NCBI GenBank assembly: GCA_018806985.1
Contig: JADANN010000298.1
Location: forward strand, 124,001 to 188,000
DNA length: 64,000 nucleotides
Direction: 5' to 3'
Source: Angiostrongylus vasorum
Taxonomy: Eukaryota; Nematoda; Chromadorea; Rhabditida; Metastrongylidae
Shown here piece after piece: positions 56,395 to 64,000 of this stretch. The stretch's first letter is position 1; each line of letters starts with the position of its first letter. A model generated the notes under the pieces. It did no database searches. It was not told the origin of the DNA and saw nothing but the letters and a program-made list of their open reading frames with translations. Both the position numbers and the translations under genes were made by a program.

Positions 56395-57640
56395 ACTTAC
56401 CTGGACACTTGGATGGTCATCTTCAGGATTTGTGCGGACCGCAGCACATTTGCCATTCGTTCCTTTCTCTCGCAATCGTCGTCCATGGTGGTGGTTTTTT
56501 TTTCGAGCATGGTGGCGTGTGCGAGTCTCATACCGTGATCTGTAAAGTAACTGCAGGTACGGATGTAGCTAACTTTGTTTACGAACACGTCCGCCCAACG
56601 TGTAGGTGGCCGTCCTAGGGGGACGTTTGAATTCTCGTGGAGTCCACTCTACAGTTCTTTTTCGTCCACCTGTCGTTGTTCTTCTCATTATGTGACAAGC
56701 CCATCTATGTTTCGCAATCGATGTATATTCTCCGGGATCTCGAAGATGTGACAGATTTCGAAGCTCAGAGCTTCGCATTCCGGCTAGATATTGAGAGTGC
56801 CGGTTATATTTCAGAAGACATCGCTCAAACGCTCTGTGAGCAGTGCGAAGCATTCTTGACGTAGTTGAGGTATCAACACACGTCTCCGCAGCATAACAGA
56901 GCGCTGGGAGGACTGCTGAATCGAGAAGGTGAGCGCGGATTTTCGGGTCCTTTATTTGGTCGGTGGCTTCATTGAGAGGCCTGAAGGCAGCCCAAGCTAC
57001 TCTCCTATCTAGTTCCTACTCCATTTTGTTTTCCATGTTCATTAATCGCCCAAGCTATACGTATGAGGTGATCTCTGCAATTAGAGAGCCATCCAGTTCA
57101 ATTTTTTTCGCCTTCGCACCATGGGTTTTTCATGAACTGGGTCTTCTTCCAATTAATGCCTAATCCGATCTTTTTTTCCTGCTTCGTTGAGCTTCATCGT
57201 CTCTGCTTCGCTGGTACTTCCTGAGAAGAGATGTCGTCGGCAAAACAAAGGGTTGATAGGAATTTTCCATCATTATGTATGTCTTTATCATTCCAATCAA
57301 TTGACTTCATTATCCACTGCGGCAAAAAGAGTGAACAGCTTTGGCAATATTGTGTCGTCCTGTCGAACACCTTTTCCTATGGGTATGGTAAGAGGTCGAT
57401 GGAAAAGCTGTGTTTTCGTAGCGTAGTTCTTATAACAGTCATAAATAGTTCTTATATAGGAGTGGGTCCACTCCTTGGTTGACGAACGCTGATAGGATTG
57501 CATTCATTTCGACACTATCAAACGCTTTTTCATAGTCGACAAAGGTTAGGATAGAGGCAGGTGGTATTGTTGACAACGTTATTGCTAATATCGATTTCAT
57601 TCCATAAACCAACTTATTTGACACAATGAAACTAATGGTT
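56395..57640 (-). mobile_element. RTE-clade LINE, 5'-truncated
   Basis: Minus strand reads the RT in broken frames: 'ILTFVDYEKAFDSVEMNAIL' (motif A, about 57555-57490), 'PLTIPIGKGVRQDDTILPKL' (motif B with QG changed to QD, about 57390), then the C-terminal region 'AHRAFERCLLKYNRHSQYLA' and 'KHRWACHIMRR' (about 56840-56690). It ends at the RTE 3' end near 56400. A 5' truncation just before motif A is typical of LINE insertions. Confidence 0.82.
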
Positions 57641-58788
57641 TAAAAAAATCGCTTGTTGTGGTGAACAAATCACTTTCTGTGAGCTTAACGCACTTGTATG
57701 TTCATGAGCATTAAACTAGACGAAGAACAGAAGTGTAAGAAAATTTTATAGTAGCTTACTGTGTTGAGGACATAGTGAATACGGCAAAGAAGATATCGCA
57801 GAAGTGCAGGGGATGAAAGACGGCTATCTATAGCTGTGAAGTGAACGACTGCGCGAGCAGCGGATGAAATCAAATGGAGAAAAGTAGTTATATGCAGACA
57901 AGTTTTTAGAAAGAATCTATCTTGCATAAGGAGATCCAAGAAGATCTCTTTTTAATGTCTAATTACTTACTACATCTCGGTAGCAATTGTTTTGTTCAGT
58001 CCTTCTATCCCCCTTCTCTTTGAGAATGTGAAGAACGACGAGGTGTTCACCATTACTTAACATATAACACCTCTAAAGCGGATCATTGTAAGCTACATAT
58101 GGATCTTCACCTATCGTGTCAAAACTTGCTTAAGTACTTAGATAAGTCATAAACGGATTTTATGCATTTCCCACTTCTAGTCGTATCCATGTCTTGTAAT
58201 CTACAAAATGGTCGGGTTTGCTTGTGGCTTCAGCCCCAGGGCTGCGATCTTCGGTCTTCGTCATTAGTCAAGACCATGAGTACCAGTCGTGATTTTTTGT
58301 GGATTTCCTCGACGAGAGCATAATGGGCAATTCACAGGCTTCATTGCAAGCAGCCGCCGGCTCTTGTAAATAGGACGACGATATGCTGCATTCTTCCTTT
58401 GATTGACTATCAAAGAACACGTAAGAAGCCATATCTCACTGTCTTACACCGCATGCACTTAACAGCGTTCTAGAGCTCTTTCATCCGTTTTGTTCCAAAT
58501 GCTCAGTTTTTTCATTATTCCAGATGAAGTCAGACGAACACGAAATGAATATATAAACTACTCACTATCTAATAGAGAGTATTCTCTATCTCTGTGTATT
58601 TCCATCCCTTTTCCACAGAACGAAAATGCATTCACATGTTTATCTTTACTCACCATCGTCTCCTAATGTTTAACTATCTTTTCTTGTAAACGTTATACTC
58701 ATACCAGACCATCGTTCTTTCTAAGCCATACCACCTCTACTTTATGAACATTTTATGCGAACGAAGATTTTTGCATCGTAGTGCTGGC
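57641..58788. other. No recognisable gene or repeat
   Basis: Short frames only. Confidence 0.4.
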
Positions 58789-58789
58789 T

Positions 58790-59062
58790 GAAGGGCGCGT
58801 GTGGGGCCATTGGTCGGAGGCGCCCTGCAGCACACACGTGGAATCGATCCGCGCCCGTGGCTCACCAAGCCTTCCATCTCTCCGAGGTGGGCCAGTTCGT
58901 ATCACACTTGTCTGGGAGGATAGCAGCAGTGGCTGGATACATCAGTAGGCCACCGCGAGTCATTATAAAGGCTAGATATACATTCAATCACCTCCAAACG
59001 ATGCTTATTGAAGTCGAATGCATGGCGCATCCCTAAGGGATTGATCAACGCCGAAAAGTTTT
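58790..59062 (+). mobile_element. SINE-1 copy (tRNA-derived)
   Basis: Head 'gcgcgtgtggggccattggt', B box 'tggaatcgatccg', core 'aagccttccatctctccgag', tail 'tacatcagtaggccaccgcg' to 'gccgaaaagttttt'. Confidence 0.83.
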
Positions 59063-59082
59063 TTCTAGAGCTTGAGTGGTGG

Positions 59083-59450
59083 CTACGATCGATGCACTAA
59101 TATTTTAATAACCACTGCACCATTCACTATTTTGTAGTTATTCAGTGGTGGAATAATCAGTTGAATATCAGGCAGTGTAGAGATTAACCGTTTGATTAGT
59201 CGATGCTGTATCTTTGCTCGGCTCTCGAAGGTGGATCCGTATTCGTGATTTATGCCATCCAAAACTTCTATGATATATAAGTGTTTACCCTTATAGTTTG
59301 AGAGGAGTTGATTAAGAGCCAAAAATAGAATTCATAGTTTCGTTGAGATCCGAGTGAGATGATGGAGGCCGGATTGTTTCTTTGAATGAAGTGCCAAATG
59401 GTGTTGAGCTGCTTCCCGAAATCATCTTTTATCAGCTCGTTTTTATCATG
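59083..59450 (-). pseudogene. Broken ORF of unknown family
   Basis: Two overlapping minus-strand frames together read like one protein: 'DDFGKQLNTIWHFIQRN' with 'ASIISLGSQRNYEFYF', then after a one-base shift near 59325 'LLSNYKGKHLYIIEVLDGIN' and 'RLIKRLISTLPDIQLIIPPL'. Composition is protein-like and there are no stops within each part. I do not recognise the family; it is probably a mobile-element relic. Confidence 0.35.
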
Positions 59451-59534
59451 CGGACCTTCTGATTGTTGCTATCGCCGCGTAAGTCTAAAATATGAGTAAC
59501 TGAACAATTTGTAACAGTAATATTACAATACCTT

Positions 59535-59925
59535 CCAACTGTTTGCCACCTCGTCGTGGCTAGGAGGTGTTCCTGGGTGTTGGACTGCGATGTATAGCGG
59601 GTGGATTCGTCACCCCGGCAGGGTCTCTCAAGCTGAGAAGGAGTCCGGCGTTTCCATCAGGAACCCAAGCAAAGAGTAAACCAATACCATGATCCGCCAC
59701 CGTCCTGGTATCAAAGTCGCATGGTGGCGAATCTCCCTCTGATGCAAAAGGGCTGCGACTGCCCGTGGTGGTGAAGACCTCGGGCAGACTTTGGCTGGGC
59801 TGACCTCGGGATTCCGGGGAACCACAATGACTTAACTAACAAATCTCCGAAAAATGGTGATTATGCTGGGGCTCGCACAACCAGTGAAGACGAGTCGATC
59901 AAGTATCAAGTAAGTAGGTAACATT
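59535..59925 (+). mobile_element. Non-autonomous RTE derivative, full-length
   Basis: Longest copy: 'gccacctcgtcgtggctagg' at the 5' end, 'ctctcaagctgagaaggagt', 'ctcgggattccggggaacca', the junction 'ctccgaaaaatggtgattat', and the 3' end 'cgcacaaccagtgaagacga' to 'caagtaagtag'. Confidence 0.7.
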
Positions 59926-60880
59926 ACAATAATAACGATATGCTGATGTCGAAACAGTACAAAGGAGACGAAAATTGAATCAATAAATGAGGACCGTAGG
60001 CTAATGAAGTAGTACGAGAAAGAGGTTTCACATAAAGTGCCACTCGACCAGTAAAGGTAAGGAGTATGTGGTAGCGCGTGAAAAAATGAGACCACATGCT
60101 TGATAGTGAGAGCGGCTTCTGTAATACAGAAACGAAGTAGTATGAGGATTAGTATCCCATGGAGTACTATAACAACAGCGGAGTGATATTTATATGGTGG
60201 GAGGATATATGGATACGCATACAGGATTGAAATAACTTTAACGCATCGGTGATTATTAAGACAGAAGTAAACGTAACACGAAACGGTGATCAGCACAGCT
60301 CATAGTTATAGCGAGCTTAAGAAATGAAATCTACAACGTGAGGTGTTGAGAGAAGGTGAAGACTAATACAGTACTCAAGCGAATGGTGATGTTACAGAGA
60401 AACTTCAACGTCACTCATAGCTTAGTGGATAGATCCACCCTTTTGGGAAATATAAAAACCGTTGAATTTTCACTTCTACACACCTATTTTTTTATGGCGC
60501 TTGGCGAAAGAAGAGCTAAGATTTGGTGTGTTGGGTCGGTCCTGCCACGGAGACTAAGTTGGGTGGGCTTGTATGAGTAGCCTGTTTGTTTCACACACAT
60601 GGTAATTGGCAAACGGCGTTGATATTTGTTGGGAGCAGCACCGTATCCCTTCCGTGTGTTTCGAACTCATTCAGTTGCAGACCTGTGCCCTAGTCAATGT
60701 GAAGAATACAAGCTACATGCACTGAAACACCGCCACATGCATTCATAGCTAGCGAAAGAAACTATCAATCTGATCGACGGTAAGCATCAACATGCCGAAA
60801 ATAGTCGGTGTCAATTTTTTTTGTTTACTGCCTATTATTATTTCTCATGGTAGGGTATGATGTGAAATACAACCACTATG
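59926..60880. other. No recognisable gene or repeat
   Basis: The 154-codon minus-strand frame at 59832-60296 is hydrophobic and AT-driven, overlaps the RTE derivative and is not called. Confidence 0.4.
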
Positions 60881-60884
60881 AACA

Positions 60885-61225
60885 TGTTTTTTAAATTGTT
60901 AATTTCACACGAGGTTGATAAACAACTTTTCTTCGGCTAACGTTTCGACGTCTTCGTCTTCATCACAGCCGATGATCCGAGTAGTTGGCCTACAGTTGTT
61001 CTTCTTCTCGATGCGGTATCTTCGTAATCGCACCTAGACGGATCTTCTCGTCAGTAGAACACCGTAAGAATGAGGTATGCTCACCTGGCATCGCTCTTTT
61101 ATACAGGGCGGTTGTTGTTGATATGAGTATCCGTTGAGAAACAAATTGTTCTCAACGGATAATCCACCCTGCAGCAGTCAGTATTATGTTAGCCAGCAAA
61201 TGGCGAATAGCAAAACAGCTTTCAA
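60885..61225 (-). mobile_element. Penelope-like terminal repeat, long copy
   Basis: 'cacgaggttgataaacaact', the hammerhead-like core at 60935-60970 and 'gaggtatgctcacctgg' match units near 34.7 and 38.2 kb. Core: stem I GGCU/AGCC perfect, stem II GACG/CGUC, GAAAC and GUU intact, but the first box reads GUGAUGA, which should abolish activity. A perfect 13-bp hairpin ('tatccgttgagaa' / 'ttctcaacggata') lies at 61128-61161. Confidence 0.65.
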
Positions 61226-61344
61226 ATCTACCGTTATTTAACCTCGGTAGTAAAGTAATCAGCATGCTTTAAATTGTTGAGCTTGCACTATGTTACTATT
61301 AGGTTGCACTGTTGTTGGCCACTACTACTAGCTTACACTATTGT

Positions 61345-61595
61345 TAACCACTATAACGCTAAGATATTTGCAAAATCTGAACCTTTGGTCAGATTCGAAC
61401 CCGAAGATTACCCCCTTCAGCGGCTCACGTGTTACCGACTGCACTACTGAGGCCCTTGCTTTGCCTTAATCTCACCCGGTTTCCAACCTAACACTGCCAT
61501 TAGAAATCACCCGTCAACGGGATTGATCTGGGGAGCACAAATCGGCATTAAACCCAGTTCAGCTAAGGCTATAGTCGAAATCACAATGTTAACTA
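61345..61595 (-). mobile_element. SINE-2 copy with preserved tRNA-like head
   Basis: Minus strand: A box 'cctcagtagtgcagtcggta', B box 'cgggttcgaatctgacc' 45 bases later, then 'ttttgcaaatatcttagcg'. The 5' flank on that strand, 'cgggtgatttctaatggcag' and 'ctgaactgggtttaatgccg', matches the other SINE-2 copies. It shows the family descends from a tRNA. Confidence 0.75.
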
Positions 61596-61599
61596 CTTT

Positions 61600-62020
61600 T
61601 ATGTCCATAGTTTTTTGGTTCCATAACCCAAATAGTGGATTCGCTTGAAAAATTGAAAAAAAATCGAGCCCTTTACCTGTAGGACTAGCATGATTCTTAT
61701 ACTGATCTTCAGTAGTCATCAAATTAATGTGACCGGTCATGTATTAGTGGTGTCGGGCGTAAATTTAATGTAGACAATCGCTGGTTCGAATATCGCCGTC
61801 GGCTAGCCGCCCATTCCATATTCCATTTCAAACGGCCTGGAGTGAATCGATTTGCTTGGGACGACAGAGAAAAGAGCTGACTGTTTGCCAGCCAAATTCA
61901 CGAATCATTTTGTAAAAACACTTTGAAATCTTTTTTTGAAAAATCGGCTTTCCTCTAATTTTGGTGTGAATAATCAATATTTCCATCGACGGGTTCGCCT
62001 TCTTGAAAGCCGCGTTGATC
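61600..62020. other. No recognisable feature
   Basis: Short frames only. Confidence 0.4.
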
Positions 62021-62135
62021 CGAGTCAATGATCCACTGCTGGTCATCCTCGCGATAGATGTTCGCTGTCGCTTCGAGTCGAATCCAGTGAAGTGGAGCAC
62101 TGCTCTGATGCAGAATCCTCACACGACGAGGCCTT
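62020..62135 (-). mobile_element. Penelope-like terminal repeat fragment without hammerhead
   Basis: 'gatccgagtcaatgatccac' and 'cgaatccagtgaagtggagc' with 'cgacgaggc' match the part downstream of the hammerhead in the units at 38.2-38.9 kb. Confidence 0.5.
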
Positions 62136-62460
62136 TTTTAAAGCAAATATTGGATATTCAGAAGACTCTGAATGAAAATAATTTTTAGGAGTATTGCTAT
62201 GCTACGTACCACTTAATAAAGCACCGACCTCTGCAAGATGCATTGCCATCACGGAAGCAGATCAACAGATCGTATTGGATGGCAATAGATCAACAACCGC
62301 CCTGAATAAAAGGGTCCCAGCAAGTGAGGATACTTCTCGAGCTCTGCTCTTCTCCAGATTATTCGATTCGATTGCAAAGAATCGACTCCGAGCATCGTGG
62401 TCATTAACAATAAAGAATACCAAAGCACTCACACTTGTGGATAAAGATGAAACAGGTGAA
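62136..62460. other. No recognisable feature
   Basis: An open frame on each strand over 62194-62514, without motif. Confidence 0.35.
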
Positions 62461-62461
62461 G

Positions 62462-62727
62462 CTCTCCGCGTTGATCTGTCCCTGAATGATGTGCCATGCA
62501 TTCGACTTCAATAATCATCGCTGGATGTGATTGAATGCATATTTTGCCTTTACAACGACTCGTGGTGACCTGCCGATATATCAAGCCAGTGCTCCTATCC
62601 TCCCAGACAAGTCTGGTATCAGTTTTCCGACCACGGAGGGATGGAAGGCTTGGCGGGCCTGGGTCGCGGAGATCGATCCTATGTGTAGTGCAGGGCGCCT
62701 GCGACCACTATGCTACACGCGATCCTT
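62462..62727 (-). mobile_element. SINE-1 copy (tRNA-derived)
   Basis: Tail at the left ('ctctccgcgttgatctgtcc'), core 'acggagggatggaaggcttg', head at the right ending 'cactatgctacacgcgatcc'. Confidence 0.8.
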
Positions 62728-62844
62728 GTGGGTACATCGAGATATTGATCAGGGTGCCGATGTTATATGAACGCCGGCTTTTAAAAAATTTAAGCCCTCA
62801 CTTCAGTCGTTATGGCAAACAGCTTTTAAAAAACAAGCACCATA

Positions 62845-63610
62845 AGTGAGACTGTCCGCAAGAGGCCTATAAGGGAAGAAGAATAATGATGCTAAAGGCC
62901 AAAAGGTTGACTTGAGATATGGAACGAACTCACGCATAATTATAAGGCATTCACTGTCCATCTTTGTGTGAGGTTGTAAAACCTATGGATTTGTATTCGG
63001 TTCCTTGCATTATATTTGACCAAAGCATCTTATAGTTCCGAGTGCTTAGGTTTCAAATTCCCGTACCTGGATCGTAACCTTGACCACAAAATCTTCACTG
63101 CTATACTTTTTTTTGTTCCACATGCTCCAATCATGAATACCATCCAAAAATTCTTAGTTTTCATGGAATTAATGTTATGTTGGTAGGTCAGCCCCCCCAA
63201 GAAAACGACTGCAGTTTGTAGTTTTCTGTAATCGCCTGCCTGTATTGTGTTCTCCAGTAAACTGAATGCAAGTTGGACGAATGCGATGGAGTAGATAAAA
63301 ATGATGAATCATGCTAAAATCCATAACGCCACATTTCGATGAAGGGAACTATCGCTTTGATTCAGAGCGGAAGTTTGCGATGATCGTCCAACACTCCAAA
63401 TGTCTTTCTTCAGACTATGAGACCATTTGATGTGCCATAAATGGTCATAGATAGTGCGTCCCTAAGATAAAAAGAGGTGAAAAAATTTTTTCCGCTACCA
63501 GTAGTTGTAAATAACTTGTCTTATAGTCTTGTTGCCTAAGTGGATAAACCTGCACACAAGAGTTGTTATGGAAAAAGCCAGTGCATTTGAACATATGGCG
63601 TCATCAAAAT
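62845..63610 (+). repeat. Long dispersed repeat, copy 2
   Basis: Partner of 51385-52215 in the same orientation, with about 100 bp less in the middle and many substitutions. The two define an unclassified family of about 0.8 kb. Confidence 0.7.
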
Positions 63611-64000
63611 TCTTACTGTAATACGGAAATAAACTAAGCTACGACCTGAATCTTGGCGACAAAGTAAAGTGTAAGATAACATAAGCTGTTAAGCGAGCTA
63701 GGGTTCGAAAGTAGTGGATTTACTAATAGACCGTTTGTTTAGAAAAGGCAAAGTGTTGTAAACTGGACTGTTGAGAATTGCACTTCGCGGCGACTATGAA
63801 ACTATGCCTATCACATGAATGGCTAATACTATACAGTATGATCGTATTGGTGTATGGGGGAAGGAAAACTGGTAGTCGACTTATGCGCGCGAAATTTTGA
63901 ACAGTGACTAATTCGTAGCCTAAAATCTGCTAAATTTCAAACAAGTTTGAAGGTCACAGTTTTGTCCCTACTTATGGCTTCATCTCTGAGGTATATTTTG
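63611..64000. other. No recognisable feature
   Basis: Unrecognised sequence to the window end. Confidence 0.4.

Noticed and set aside
59832..60296. 154-codon hydrophobic minus-strand frame that could suggest a membrane protein
   Set aside because: It begins inside an RTE derivative, has AT-driven composition and lacks splice or family support.

Overview
This window looks like nuclear DNA of a strongylid nematode, most likely a hookworm (Ancylostoma/Necator group). The evidence is: small exons split by introns with TTTYAG-type acceptors, several first exons that begin at a probable spliced-leader acceptor, nematode-type gene families (transthyretin-like, saposin-B, nucleoredoxin-like), and a dense load of tRNA-derived SINEs, RTE-clade LINEs and Penelope-like elements. 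The species call is inference. Nothing bacterial, phage or CRISPR-like is present.

Host genes. I could rebuild five spliced genes by matching splice phases. (1) 7359-18049 (+): a TMEM144-family multi-pass membrane protein, 7 exons, about 319 aa; its last intron (5.8 kb) is largely transposon debris. (2) 18304-20166 (-): a secreted protein with one saposin-B domain, 8 exons, 267 aa, tail-to-tail with TMEM144, with a TATA box and a perfect 18-bp palindrome upstream. (3) 27060-29378 (-): a small thioredoxin-fold, nucleoredoxin/tryparedoxin-like protein with a WCPHC active site. (4) 39342-40444 (+): a transthyretin-like (TTR) family protein, 5' end unresolved. (5) 41582-46195 (-): a long-chain acyl-CoA synthetase (ACSL type), 7 exons, about 707 aa, convergent with the TTR gene. 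These are independent genes; I see no operon.

Mobile DNA fills most of the rest. SINE-1 is tRNA-derived and has about a dozen copies. SINE-1B shares the SINE-1 core but carries a different 3' tail. SINE-2 is a second tRNA-derived family. RTE-clade LINE pieces lie at 2.6-4.2, 14.5-15.9, 22-25.7 and 56.4-57.6 kb, and a short non-autonomous family joins the RTE 5' end to the RTE 3' end. Penelope-like elements (PLEs) show a GIY-YIG endonuclease tail, inverted terminal repeats and hammerhead-ribozyme-like cores. Several are nested: PLE ends sit inside RTE endonuclease and reverse-transcriptase sequence. Regions between 46 and 56 kb and between 57.7 and 64 kb hold no gene I recognise.

The most interesting signals are the repeated hammerhead-like motifs arranged as outward-facing inverted pairs, the modular SINE families, the LINE-derived short elements that share one internal junction, and the palindrome upstream of the saposin gene.
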